Made by a program: the position numbers and the translations under genes
Source of the DNA: Mesorhizobium shangrilense
GTDB taxonomy: Bacteria > Pseudomonadota > Alphaproteobacteria > Rhizobiales > Rhizobiaceae
Direction of reading: 5' to 3'
Assembly (NCBI RefSeq): GCF_028826155.1
Contig: NZ_JAQGPN010000001.1
Span: 4,283,501 to 4,347,500, forward strand
DNA: 64,000 nucleotides
In this document: one piece after another, positions 18,563-29,893 of the stretch
Numbering within the stretch: the stretch's first letter is position 1
Layout of the letters: each line of letters begins with the position of its first letter
The notes under the pieces: model-generated
The model's database searches: none
What the model was told of the DNA's origin: nothing
The model's input: only the letters and a program-made list of their open reading frames with translations

Positions 18563-18651
18563 CACTACCGCGAGCGCGCGAGATTAACCAAGCGGTCACT
18601 TCGAGGCTGCCATATGCGCAGATTTGTGGACGTCTGCGCCCGTTGCTTTTA

Positions 18652-18666
18652 TTAACAATGCGTTAA
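18652..18666. promoter_or_regulatory. CtrA box before the sensor kinase
   Basis: TTAACAATGCGTTAA is a perfect TTAA-N7-TTAA match to the CtrA binding consensus. It ends 34 bases before the kinase start codon, in a position to regulate it directly. Confidence 0.65.
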
Positions 18667-18700
18667 AGTCCGGAAACGCAACCGGCTCAGGGGATCGCTT

Positions 18701-21700
18701 TTGGCTGCGGAAACGCACTCATTCATCGACATCGCCGCGCTTGACGACGTACGTCGCCATTTCGCATCTGGCGATGCGACGGTGATCCTTACGCTCGATC
18801 TCACGCAGGTCATATGGTGCAACGGGCCAGGCGCTTCGCTTCTCGGTTTCTCGGGCATCGAGACTGCGATCGGGGCGGAGTCCGGTCTCAGCCGGCAGGC
18901 CAGGCGTCAGATCGAATCCCTCCCGGCCTATCCCGAGATCGGCAAGGACCGTCCCGTCAGCGTGCGTCTCGCCGCCGGCATGATCAGCCAGATCACGGCG
19001 TTCCGGGCGAGCCGCATCGCATTGCCGGGCGGCGAGGCCGCGATCATGCTGCTGGTGCCGTTCGACGGCGCGGCGTCACACGCCGACACCGAGATCGCGG
19101 CGCACGCCATCGAGGGTTTCGAGGACCCCAGCAACTATCTTGCGCTGCTCGGCGCAAACGGCCAGCGGCTCGCCGTCACGCGCGGCTTTGAGAAGCTCGG
19201 CATCGGACGGGTCGTGCTCGACAAGCTGATCGCGGACGTGGCGACCGAGAGGGACCGCCTGCTGAAGCGCCTCGTCCGCATCGACGGGCGCGCCATGCCG
19301 GTCGGCTTCGCGCGCTTGTCCGAAGACCCGGCGCGATATCTGCTGATTACCGTCGACGATCGCCAGACCGAGGCCGACGACCTCGATTCGACCCCGGCCG
19401 GCGTGGTCGACGATTCGCAGGCGATGACGACAATCGCGACCGAACCCGCCGCCGGCGCTCCCGCAGGCGCGTCGTCGGAGGTTGCCGCAGCACCCGGCGA
19501 CCACGCCCCCGGCGCACGATCCACGCAGGCTGAGCCCACGCCGGTCGCCACCGGTTCGCGCCCGTCAGAGACCGGCGACGGCGAAACGGAGGCAACCGCA
19601 GCCGCCCCTGAACCGCCGGTCACGCCTGCCGCTCCGCCCCCATCGCAGTTGGATCGGACGGCCCCTGCGCCCGCCGCATCGCACCACGACAGTTGGTATT
19701 TCAGCGCCGAGAACGACGCCGCCGGCGCGTCGCCCGTCGCCGATACGCAGGCCGGCGAATCTGCCGCCGGCAAGGCCGCTTTCGAACCGAACCCTCACGC
19801 GGCGCCCTTGCGCTTCGTCTGGAGGACCGATTCCGAAGGGCGGTTCAGTTCGATCTCTCCCGAATTCGTCGCCGCCGTCGGCGCAGACACAGGCGATCTG
19901 ATCGGACGGAGCTTCGCCGATATTGCGAGGCGTCTCGCGCTTGATCCAAAGGGCGAGATCGCAGGGCTTCTCGAGCGACGGGATACATGGTCCGGCCGTT
20001 CGGTGCTCTGGCCGATAGCAGGAACTGCCCTGAGGGCGCCGGTGGACCTGGCCGCCTTGCCCGCATACGACCGCGACCGCCAATTCGAGGGTTTTCGTGG
20101 GTTCGGCGTCGCCAGAATGGGCGAAGCGGTCCAGGAATCGCAGGAAGCCGCCACGCCCCTCTCCAAATCCGCGGACACAGGCCACGACGCGAGCGAGCCG
20201 GGCTCGACGGAGCCAGTTCAGGCCGCGACGTCCGATGAGCCGGCGACGGAAGGCCGGCACTCCGCGCCATCGCCCCAGTTCGATCCGGAGCAGCCGGAGG
20301 TCCACGCAGAAGATTCCTTCCGGGGCGAGACGCCGGCGCTGGAGATCGGAGCCAAGCCCGGGCGCCGCTTCACCGACAAGGTGATCAGCCTTGCCGAGCA
20401 CCGCACCCCGGCAAACGACAAGGGCCTGACCCCGCTGGAACGCAGTGCGTTCCGTGAGATCGGCGAACAGTTGAAGCGCTCCAGCCAAGCCGCGGCGCAG
20501 GCGGCGAAGTCCGACGCGACCCCACCTGCCTCGACGGGCGGTTCCAGGGACGACGCCCCGGAAGCAGCCGAACGGTCTCTGGAAACGCAGCCTGACAGGA
20601 ACCCGGTCCCCTCCCCGGCAGACCGCCCCGAAACCGAACCCGAAGTTGCGGAGCCCGCCGCGCCCTCGCCCCGGGCGGATGAACGGCCGTCCGAAGCTGA
20701 TCGAGCTCCAGCCGGCGCCAAGGACGAGGTCGCGGAGACGCGTCCCGCAGAAGAAGCCGCGACGCCGGCCGCGCGGGTCTCCCGCTCGCTGCTCGACTTC
20801 GCGTCGGCGGCCGAGCCCGGCGCGGATGAGGAGGCATCGCTTCCCGCAGCGAGCGATGTCACCGCCGCCACATCCGGCGACGGCGAAACGCCCCGGCAAG
20901 CCGAGGCGGCCGCACCCCAAACGCCAGGCGTCGCCCGCATTGCCATCAAGGACGAAGGCTTCATGCCGTCCGCCTTTGCGGAGCGCCGAACGGGCGGACG
21001 GCGCGCCGACACCTCCATCCTGGCGCAGTTGCCGATCCCGGTGCTCATTCATTCAGGCGATACGCTGCACTACGCCAACGAAGCACTCCTTTCGTTGACC
21101 GGCTACGGTTCGATCGACGAGCTTGCGGCCGCGGGCGGGCTGGACGCGCTCCTCTCCGGACCGGTCGAAGGCCGCAACGAGGGCGACAACCGCGTCATGC
21201 TCACGACGCGGGACGGCAGCGAAATTCCCGTCTGCGCCTATCTCCAATCGGTGCCATGGCTGGGCGGCAAGGCGTTGCTGCTGACGCTCATCCGTCCGCC
21301 CGCAGCAGCGAGCGTGGACCCGGCGGTGGCGACCGTCGAGGATGAGGAACTGCAGGCGCGCGTCGCGGAGCTGCGCACGATCCTCGACACGGCGACCGAC
21401 GGCGTGGTCCTTATCGACAATGACGGCAACGTGCGCTCCATCAGTCGACCGGCTGAAGCTCTGTTCGGTTACGACAGCGACCAGGTCGCAGGCAAACCCT
21501 TCGCCTCGCTCTTCGCCATCGAGAGCCAGCGCGCGGCGGGAGACTATCTTGCAGGGCTCGCCGGCCACGGCGTCGCCAGCGTGCTGAACGACGGGCGCGA
21601 GGTGATCGGGCGCGAAGCGCAGGGACGCTTCATCCCGCTGTTCATGACGATCGGCCGCTTGCCCGGCAACACCGGCTACTGCGCGGTGTTGCGTGACATC

Positions 21701-22468
21701 ACCCAATGGAAGCGCGCGGAAGAGGACCTGGTGCAGGCGCGGGCGCAGGCCGAGCGGACATCGTCCCAAAAATCCGATTTCCTGGCGCGGGTGAGCCACG
21801 AGATCCGCACGCCGCTCAACGCGATCATCGGTTTCTCGGAGCTGATGCTCGATGAAAAGTTCGGACCGGTCGCCAATGACCGCTATCGCGACTATCTCCG
21901 CGACATCAACCGGTCCGGCAACCATGTGCTGGATCTGGTCAATGACCTGCTCGACATTTCCAAGATCGAGGCCGGGCAGCAGGAGATGGATTACGAGGCC
22001 GTGGCCTTGAACGATGCGCTGGCGGAAACGGTGGCATTGATGCAGCCACAGGCTAACCGCGAGCGGGTCATCATCCGCTCGAGCTTCGCCTCAAAGCTGC
22101 CTGAGGTCGTCGCCGACCTCAGAAGCGTGCGCCAGATCGCACTGAACATCCTCTCCAATGCCGTCCGCTATACGCAGGCCGGCGGCCAGGTGATCGTGTC
22201 GACGGCGCACGAGCCCAACGGCGAGGTCGTCATGCGTGTGCGCGACACCGGTGTCGGCATGACCCAGGCCGAGATCGAGCAGGCGCTGAAACCTTTCAAG
22301 CAGGTCAATGCGCTGAAGCGTGCACGGGGCGATGGCACCGGCCTCGGCCTGCCGCTGACCAAAGCCATGGTCGAGGCGAACCGCGCGAAGTTCTCCATCT
22401 TCTCGACGCCCGGCGAAGGCACGCTGGTCGAGGTCGCCTTCCCCTCCACCCGCGTGCTGGCGGAGTGA
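18701..22468 (+). CDS. PdhS/CbrA-like cell-cycle sensor histidine kinase
   Basis: A 1255-residue soluble-looking histidine kinase. An N-terminal PAS-like part (1-220) is joined by a long Ala/Pro/Glu-rich linker (about 225-720, with a PAS-like island near 365-450) to two PAS domains (about 765-870 and 880-1010). The last 240 residues hold the HisKA box FLARVSHEIRTPLNAIIGFS, the N box NILSNAVRYT, VRDTGVGM and GDGTGLGLPLTKAM. The kinase end is that of the PdhS/CbrA group, which in Brucella and Sinorhizobium acts on DivK upstream of CtrA. There is no receiver domain. Start is TTG after CAGGGG; the perfect CtrA box upstream suggests a feedback loop. Confidence 0.85.
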   Translation: MAAETHSFIDIAALDDVRRHFASGDATVILTLDLTQVIWCNGPGASLLGFSGIETAIGAESGLSRQARRQIESLPAYPEIGKDRPVSVRLAAGMISQITAFRASRIALPGGEAAIMLLVPFDGAASHADTEIAAHAIEGFEDPSNYLALLGANGQRLAVTRGFEKLGIGRVVLDKLIADVATERDRLLKRLVRIDGRAMPVGFARLSEDPARYLLITVDDRQTEADDLDSTPAGVVDDSQAMTTIATEPAAGAPAGASSEVAAAPGDHAPGARSTQAEPTPVATGSRPSETGDGETEATAAAPEPPVTPAAPPPSQLDRTAPAPAASHHDSWYFSAENDAAGASPVADTQAGESAAGKAAFEPNPHAAPLRFVWRTDSEGRFSSISPEFVAAVGADTGDLIGRSFADIARRLALDPKGEIAGLLERRDTWSGRSVLWPIAGTALRAPVDLAALPAYDRDRQFEGFRGFGVARMGEAVQESQEAATPLSKSADTGHDASEPGSTEPVQAATSDEPATEGRHSAPSPQFDPEQPEVHAEDSFRGETPALEIGAKPGRRFTDKVISLAEHRTPANDKGLTPLERSAFREIGEQLKRSSQAAAQAAKSDATPPASTGGSRDDAPEAAERSLETQPDRNPVPSPADRPETEPEVAEPAAPSPRADERPSEADRAPAGAKDEVAETRPAEEAATPAARVSRSLLDFASAAEPGADEEASLPAASDVTAATSGDGETPRQAEAAAPQTPGVARIAIKDEGFMPSAFAERRTGGRRADTSILAQLPIPVLIHSGDTLHYANEALLSLTGYGSIDELAAAGGLDALLSGPVEGRNEGDNRVMLTTRDGSEIPVCAYLQSVPWLGGKALLLTLIRPPAAASVDPAVATVEDEELQARVAELRTILDTATDGVVLIDNDGNVRSISRPAEALFGYDSDQVAGKPFASLFAIESQRAAGDYLAGLAGHGVASVLNDGREVIGREAQGRFIPLFMTIGRLPGNTGYCAVLRDITQWKRAEEDLVQARAQAERTSSQKSDFLARVSHEIRTPLNAIIGFSELMLDEKFGPVANDRYRDYLRDINRSGNHVLDLVNDLLDISKIEAGQQEMDYEAVALNDALAETVALMQPQANRERVIIRSSFASKLPEVVADLRSVRQIALNILSNAVRYTQAGGQVIVSTAHEPNGEVVMRVRDTGVGMTQAEIEQALKPFKQVNALKRARGDGTGLGLPLTKAMVEANRAKFSIFSTPGEGTLVEVAFPSTRVLAE

Positions 22469-22550
22469 GCGGCCACAAACGTGGAGCGCTCGTTCGGGCG
22501 TTTTCTCAGAAACTAGAGTAACTCATTGAAAAGCTGGGATGAAACTCCAG

Positions 22551-22567
22551 TTTAGAATTATTCTAAA
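22551..22567. promoter_or_regulatory. Irr-type iron control element
   Basis: TTTAGAATTATTCTAAA is a perfect 17-bp palindrome and matches the Irr box (ICE) known in rhizobia, TTTAGAA-N3-TTCTAAA. It lies about 110 bases before the iron-binding protein gene. Confidence 0.7.
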
Positions 22568-22678
22568 CATTTGAATTCATTGAGGTTTCACTTGACCCTC
22601 GCGCCGCTTGCGATCATAAGCCTCTCGTTTCTTGATAAGAAACGGAAGGTTTACGGCTCCACCGCCAAGGAGGGAATA

Positions 22679-23719
22679 ATGAGACTCAACAGGCTTGCGC
22701 AGCTCGCGGCATTCGCCGCCGCCGGGGTCGCATCCACTGCCGCCCTCGCCGAGGGCACGGTCAACGTCTACACCTATCGGCAGCCGGAACTGATCAAGCC
22801 GGTTCTCGACGCCTTCACCAAGGAAACCGGAATTGCAACGCAGGTTCTGTTCCTCGACAAGGGCCTGGAGGAGCGGATCGCCTCGGAAGGCGAGAATTCG
22901 CCGGCCGACGTGATCATGACCGTCGACATCAGCCGCCTGACTGCCGCCAAGGAAAAGGGCATCACGCAGCCGCTCGTCGACGACGTCGTCAACAAGAACA
23001 TTTCCGCGGAGTATCGCGATCCGGAAGGCCACTGGTTCGGCCTGACCAAGCGCGCCCGTGTTATCTACGCCTCCAAGGACCGCGTGACCCAGACGGAGAT
23101 CACCTATGCGGAGCTGGCCGACCCGAAGTGGAAGGGCAAGATCTGCATGCGCTCCGGCCAGCACGACTACAATCTGGCGCTGTTCTCGGCGGCCATTGAT
23201 CATTGGGGTCCGGAGAAGACCGAGGAGTGGATGAAGGGCCTGAAGGCCAACCTCGCCAAGAAGCCTGACGGCGGCGACCGTCCACAGGCGGGCGCGATCG
23301 CGGCCGGCGAGTGCGACATCGCGATCGGCAACACCTACTATGTCGGCCTGATGCGCAACAACGAGAAGGATCCCAAGGACAAGCAATGGGGCAACGCGAT
23401 CAACGTGCTGTTCCCGACCTTCACCGAGACCGGCGGCACGCATGTCAACGTTTCGGGCGCGGCGCTCGCAAAGCATGCGCCGAACAAGGACAATGCGGTG
23501 AAGCTGATCGAATTCCTCTCCGGGCATGAGGCGCAGCAGATCTACGCCGAGAAGAACTACGAATATCCGGTCGAGCCGGGTCTGGAGCCGTCGTCGACCG
23601 TCAAGGAATTCGGCGAGCTGAAGGCCGACACGCTGTCTCTGGCCGACATCGCCAAGAACCGCAAGGCGGCGTCCGAGATGGTCGATCGCGTCGGGCTCGA
23701 TGACGGCCCGAGCAGCTGA
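22679..23719 (+). CDS. fbpA: Ferric iron ABC transporter substrate-binding protein
   Basis: A 346-residue periplasmic protein of the FbpA/FutA type that captures Fe3+ and hands it to the membrane permease. It has a Sec signal peptide (MRLNRLAQLAAFAAAGVAST, cleaved near ALAEG) followed by VNVYTYRQPELIKPVLDAF. The C-terminal lobe has the GNTYYVGLM and NVSGAALAKHAPN blocks that hold metal-ligand tyrosines in this family. The start at 22679 follows AAGGAGGGA; an in-frame start at 22571 would place 36 non-signal residues in front. An Irr-type palindrome upstream predicts iron-dependent control. fbpB follows; no ATPase gene is next to it. Confidence 0.93.
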   Translation: MRLNRLAQLAAFAAAGVASTAALAEGTVNVYTYRQPELIKPVLDAFTKETGIATQVLFLDKGLEERIASEGENSPADVIMTVDISRLTAAKEKGITQPLVDDVVNKNISAEYRDPEGHWFGLTKRARVIYASKDRVTQTEITYAELADPKWKGKICMRSGQHDYNLALFSAAIDHWGPEKTEEWMKGLKANLAKKPDGGDRPQAGAIAAGECDIAIGNTYYVGLMRNNEKDPKDKQWGNAINVLFPTFTETGGTHVNVSGAALAKHAPNKDNAVKLIEFLSGHEAQQIYAEKNYEYPVEPGLEPSSTVKEFGELKADTLSLADIAKNRKAASEMVDRVGLDDGPSS

Positions 23720-23785
23720 TCGGATCCAACATAAGAAGCGCGAAGCCGGGCCGCAGGTCCGGCTTTTGCCGTTTGAAATGACCGA

Positions 23786-25504
23786 ATGATGCAGACGACC
23801 GAACGCGCAGGTCTGGGCGGCATGGACGACCCGCATGCGGACCGGCGACCGCCGGCGCAGCGGCTCGTGCATCCCTGGTTGCTTTGCATCGCCATCCTCA
23901 TTGCCGGGATCGTGCTGCTGCCGGTCATTTCGCTCGCGACCGTCGCGCTCACCGGTTCCGGCGAAGACTGGCCGCATCTCATCCGGAACGTCCTTCCCGG
24001 CGCGACCACAACGACGCTGGGGCTGCTGGCGATGGTGGCGGTCGGCACGGCGGTGGCGGGCGTCATTTCCGCCTGGTTGGTCGTCGCCTTCGACTTTCCC
24101 TTCAGGCGGACGATGTCGTGGGCGCTGGTCCTTCCCCTGGCCGTGCCGCCCTATCTGGCGGCCTACGCCTTCGCCGAGTTCTTCCACTACAGCGGGCCGG
24201 TGCAAAGCCTCGTGCGCGCCGTTTTCGGTTTCGAGACGATCCGGGACTACTGGTTTCCGGACGTCCGCTCGACCGGCGGCGCGGCGCTGGTGCTGACGTC
24301 CGTGCTCTATCCGTATGTCTACCTGACGACCCGCGTCGTTCTCCTGATGCAGGGGCGCAATATCGGCGACGTGGCGCGCACGCTCGGCGCACGCCCCGCC
24401 AAGGTCTTCCTGCGCGTGCTTCTGCCGGTGACGCGACCGGCGATCATCGCAGGCGTCGCGCTCGTCCTGATGGAGACCATCAACGACATCGGCGCATCAG
24501 AGTATCTTGGTGTTCGCACGCTGACCTTCGCGGTCTACTCGACGTGGCTCAACCGCGGCAGTCTCGAAGGTGGCGCGCAGGTCGCGCTGATCATCCTCGT
24601 GCTGGTGTTCGCCCTGCTGATGCTGGAGCAGCACAGCCGCAAGAGGCAGCGCTTCCACAACAGTCGCGGCACCCAGATCAAGGCGCATCATCCGCGCATC
24701 CCGCTCCACGGCCGGCGCGGCTGGACAGCGCTTGGCGTCACGCTGTCGCCGGTGCTTCTCGGCTTCGGCATCCCCCTCTTCGTCTTCGGTCAGTATGCGT
24801 CGCGGCGGATCGAACAGTTCGCCACGCCGGAACTCGGCGCGGCCTTCCTGACGTCGGTCGCCACATCGGCGGTCACCGCGGTGCTGACCGTCAGCCTCGC
24901 CCTGGTGCTGGTCAACGCCGTGCGCGTGGCGCGGTCCGGCGGGATGACGGCGCTGGTGCGGCTGGCTTCGGTCGGCTACGCGCTGCCGGGCGGTATATTG
25001 GGGCTTGGGCTGATCCTCGTGCTCACCCGCTTCGACAACGGCCTCGACGCGCTCATGCGGGTCGAGTTCGGCGTCTCTACCGGACTGCTCGTCTCCGGCA
25101 GCGCGGCTGCGGTCATCCTCGGCTGCACCATTCGTTTCCTGGCCCTCGCCGAAGGGGCGGTGCGCTCCGGCCTCGACAAGCTGCCCCCGCATCTCGACGA
25201 AGCGGCGCGCAGCCTCGGCAAATCGCCTACCGCAAGCGCGACGACCGTTTTGCTGCCCCTCCTCAAACCGGCAATCCTCACCGCCCTTGTGCTGGTGTTC
25301 GTCGATACGGTGAAAGAGCTTTCGGCCACCATCCTGCTCCGGCCGTTCGGCTTCGGCACATTGGCGACCTACGTCTACGAACAGGCCTCGCGGGGCGCGC
25401 CGGAGGACGGCGCCGCGGCGGCGCTGGTCATCATCCTGACGGCGATGGCTCCCGTGATCCTTTTGTCGGGGGCGCTGATGCGCGACCGCGAAGCCTCGAT
25501 GTAG
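23786..25504 (+). CDS. fbpB: Ferric iron ABC transporter permease
   Basis: A 572-residue inner-membrane permease with two fused BPD_transp_1 halves, about 12 membrane segments in all, as in FbpB. The EAA loops that contact the ATPase are visible in each half: near residue 190 (GDVARTLGARPAKVFLRVLL) and near 470 (LDEAARSLGKSPTASATTVL). It works with the preceding FbpA to import Fe3+. The expected FbpC ATPase is not downstream: the next gene is on the opposite strand, so an ATPase must be encoded elsewhere or shared. The gene follows fbpA after 66 bases. Confidence 0.92.
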   Translation: MMQTTERAGLGGMDDPHADRRPPAQRLVHPWLLCIAILIAGIVLLPVISLATVALTGSGEDWPHLIRNVLPGATTTTLGLLAMVAVGTAVAGVISAWLVVAFDFPFRRTMSWALVLPLAVPPYLAAYAFAEFFHYSGPVQSLVRAVFGFETIRDYWFPDVRSTGGAALVLTSVLYPYVYLTTRVVLLMQGRNIGDVARTLGARPAKVFLRVLLPVTRPAIIAGVALVLMETINDIGASEYLGVRTLTFAVYSTWLNRGSLEGGAQVALIILVLVFALLMLEQHSRKRQRFHNSRGTQIKAHHPRIPLHGRRGWTALGVTLSPVLLGFGIPLFVFGQYASRRIEQFATPELGAAFLTSVATSAVTAVLTVSLALVLVNAVRVARSGGMTALVRLASVGYALPGGILGLGLILVLTRFDNGLDALMRVEFGVSTGLLVSGSAAAVILGCTIRFLALAEGAVRSGLDKLPPHLDEAARSLGKSPTASATTVLLPLLKPAILTALVLVFVDTVKELSATILLRPFGFGTLATYVYEQASRGAPEDGAAAALVIILTAMAPVILLSGALMRDREASM

Positions 25505-25554
25505 GGCGTTGCGCGCCGCCTGCCCGCCACATCCATCTCCCTCGCCGACCGCAA

Positions 25555-25580
25555 AGAAAAAAGGCGCCCCGAAGGGCGCC
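25555..25580 (-). terminator. Intrinsic terminator reading leftwards
   Basis: On the minus strand GGCGCC, CTTCG(G), GGCGCC is followed by TTTTTT. It could end the acetoacetyl-CoA synthetase transcript, whose stop is 196 bases away, or a separate short minus-strand RNA. On the plus strand no T-run follows. Confidence 0.75.
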
Positions 25581-25581
25581 G

Positions 25582-25776
25582 CAAGTCGAGATGCTGTGAC
25601 AAACGAAGCGGGCGAAACATTTTCGCCAAGCAAGGAATCCCTTGAACTCACGCACGACTATCGGGGCGATCCGTTACCAATTCCCTAACGGGACGCCTCG
25701 ATGTTTATGAATGTGTATCACCTGTGAAGTCTCGGTAAATTCCGCGGATACCGTTCGTTAACGAAACGCCGCGCAC
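25582..25776. other. Intergenic region with two inverted repeats
   Basis: Between the convergent fbpB and aacS genes. It holds CCGTTA/TAACGG arms (25670-25675 and 25685-25690) and the perfect palindrome TTCGTTAACGAA (25754-25765). No credible protein gene is seen. With the minus-strand terminator just to its left, a small minus-strand RNA is possible but unproven. Confidence 0.35.
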
Positions 25777-27732
<1,956 letters not shown>

Positions 27733-27865
27733 CAAGTCCTCCCCTTGCGGCAGGTCTTTATGCACAGCATCACACCCACCGACAAGATATCGGCAGCGCC
27801 AACGAACACATGCGCCCGCTTGACGCATGGCCGCCTTCGGCCGACCACATTTGCCTTGAAAAGGC

Positions 27866-29764
27866 TTGACTGGCGGGCTCAAACCGCTCTGGGGTGACCG
27901 CGTGCAAATCGAGCTGTCCAGAACCATTGCAAAGCTACGGTCCGGCCACCGCTGGATCGTGCCGGTGACGCTCGGCCTCCTAGCGGTAGCGCTGTTTCTC
28001 TACGTCATCGTGCCGCTGGTGGCGTCCACTCGCATCGTCAAGGAACGCATCGCCTTCGAGATGAGCGCTTGGAGTGGCTACCACGTATCGATCGGCTCCG
28101 CCCCCATCGTCAGGCTGTTTCCGCTGCGCGCCGTGCTGACCGACGTTACGCTGACCGAGTGGACACGCGACGCGGCCCCGGTGCTGGCCGCCGACCAGGC
28201 AATCATCAACCTCTCGCCTCTGGCGGCGCTGACCGGCGACATCTATTTCGCCAAGGTCAGGCTGGTGCGACCCGTACTGCGCGTGGAAAGGAACGAGAGC
28301 GGCATCTACCTGCCGCGTTTGCCGGGCGGCGGCCGCATGGCGAACGCCGTAAAAGACGCCCAGGTCCTGACCGCCGCCAACCCGGAGAACCCCGACCTGT
28401 CATCGCTGCCGGGCGATCCGTTCGGCACCGTCGAATTCCTGGGAGGCCGAATCGTCAGCGGGCCCGATGACGAAGAGGTGGTCGCGAGCCTGGAAGGCAT
28501 CGCGTCCTGGCCGCGGCTTGACCGCAGCGGATTGCTGCGCGCCAGCGGCAGGTGGCGCGGCGAGACCGTCATCGTCGAACTGTCATCCTCGGAGCCTATG
28601 GCGCTGATTACCGGCGGCACGGCGCCGATACACGTCGCCTTCGCGGGGTCGCCAGGCAATGCTGCATTCGACGGCACCGCGAACCTTTCGGAAAAGCCGT
28701 TCTTCAGCGGTCAGGCGGCGTTCTCGACCTCCTCGCTGCGTCGCCTGCTCGAATGGTCCCATGCCGACATCGGCACGCGGCCGGAGGTGAACGCCGTCTC
28801 CGTACGAGGCCGCATCCAGGGCGGCAACGAACGGATCAAGTTCGAGGATCTCGAACTCTCCATGGACGGCAGCTCGGGCAGCGGCGTCGTCGACCTGGCG
28901 CTCGGCCAGCGGCGGCCCGCACTTTCCGGCACGCTGGCCTTCCAGCAACTCGACCTGAATTCGTTCGTCTCCGCCTTGGCGCCCGTGGGCAGCAACGGGG
29001 CGCGGAGCAGCGAGGTCGACACCACCTTCACCGAGCGGTTGAGCCTCGACCTGAGAATGTCGGCCGCGCGGGCGACCGTAGGAACGATCAGCCTCTCAGA
29101 GGTGGCGGCAACGGCCCAGATGCGCGACGGTCTGGCCATCTTCGACATTTCCGACGCCAGCGCCTTCGATGGGCGGCTGCAGGCCGGTCTGCGCTTCGAC
29201 CGTACCGAGCAAGGGACCGAGGTGGAGACGAGCCTGCGCGCCACCGACATCGATGGCGCAGCCTTCGGACAGACCGCCGGCCTGTCGCGCGTGATTCCGA
29301 CCGGCCGGGCCAGCTTCTCGTTGATGCTGAAGGGACCCGTCAGTCGCTGGGATGACTTCACCAAAAGCCTCGCAGGCACCGTGACGGCCAGCTTCGGGCC
29401 AGGCGCCATCCCCAATCTCGATCTCGCGAAATTCGTGGCGAAGACCCAGGAAGGCGGTTTCTTTGCGCTGCGCGAGGTCGCCACGGGCAGCCTCGCCATC
29501 AACAAGCTGGCCCTGAAGGCGTCCATCACCAACAACCTGGCGCGGATCAACATCGCACAGATCGATGCAGGGCAGAATGTCATCGATCTGTCTGGAGTGG
29601 TGTCTTATGCCGGTCGCGGCCTGGCGCTACGCGGCAGCATCCGCAACAGCACTGGCATCACGAGCGCGACGCCCGATGCAAGGGAAACCGCCCGCTTTTT
29701 CGTGGGCGGCACATGGTCGGAGCCATTCATTTCTCCGACCCCGGTTCCGCCGCGGACGGATTGA
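27866..29764 (+). CDS. AsmA-like envelope protein
   Basis: A protein of up to 632 residues with one N-terminal membrane segment (about residues 30-52, [20 protein letters not shown]) and a long periplasmic part. The beginning of the periplasmic region ([26 protein letters not shown]) and the C-terminal stretch ([20 protein letters not shown] and [16 protein letters not shown]) match AsmA-type proteins. These are thought to help lipid traffic and outer-membrane assembly. The frame opens with TTG at 27866; a GTG at 27902 giving [14 protein letters not shown] is an equally good start. It is divergent from aacS and not obviously in an operon. Confidence 0.82.
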   Translation: MTGGLKPLWGDRVQIELSRTIAKLRSGHRWIVPVTLGLLAVALFLYVIVPLVASTRIVKERIAFEMSAWSGYHVSIGSAPIVRLFPLRAVLTDVTLTEWTRDAAPVLAADQAIINLSPLAALTGDIYFAKVRLVRPVLRVERNESGIYLPRLPGGGRMANAVKDAQVLTAANPENPDLSSLPGDPFGTVEFLGGRIVSGPDDEEVVASLEGIASWPRLDRSGLLRASGRWRGETVIVELSSSEPMALITGGTAPIHVAFAGSPGNAAFDGTANLSEKPFFSGQAAFSTSSLRRLLEWSHADIGTRPEVNAVSVRGRIQGGNERIKFEDLELSMDGSSGSGVVDLALGQRRPALSGTLAFQQLDLNSFVSALAPVGSNGARSSEVDTTFTERLSLDLRMSAARATVGTISLSEVAATAQMRDGLAIFDISDASAFDGRLQAGLRFDRTEQGTEVETSLRATDIDGAAFGQTAGLSRVIPTGRASFSLMLKGPVSRWDDFTKSLAGTVTASFGPGAIPNLDLAKFVAKTQEGGFFALREVATGSLAINKLALKASITNNLARINIAQIDAGQNVIDLSGVVSYAGRGLALRGSIRNSTGITSATPDARETARFFVGGTWSEPFISPTPVPPRTD

Positions 29765-29893
29765 GCGTCCCGCCGGCCGCAGCCTGCCCTACCCGCTCAC
29801 ATCCATCGTCGTTGCGAAGCACCATCGTGCCTCCAAGGCTTGCTGCGATGGACGACAGGATCCTTGATGGCGGGTACTTCGATTCCCGTGGCG

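Noticed and set aside
18591..18600. TTAACCAAG considered as a second CtrA half-site
   Set aside because: Only a half-site without a partner at the right spacing; too common to support alone.
22577..25651. Long frames in other phases over fbpA and fbpB
   Set aside because: High GC leaves many shadow frames; they are Arg/Pro/Gly-rich and contain none of the motifs of the real genes.
25431..25655. Minus-strand frames running through the terminator near 25,560
   Set aside because: They read across a strong hairpin and into fbpB, with composition unlike a protein.
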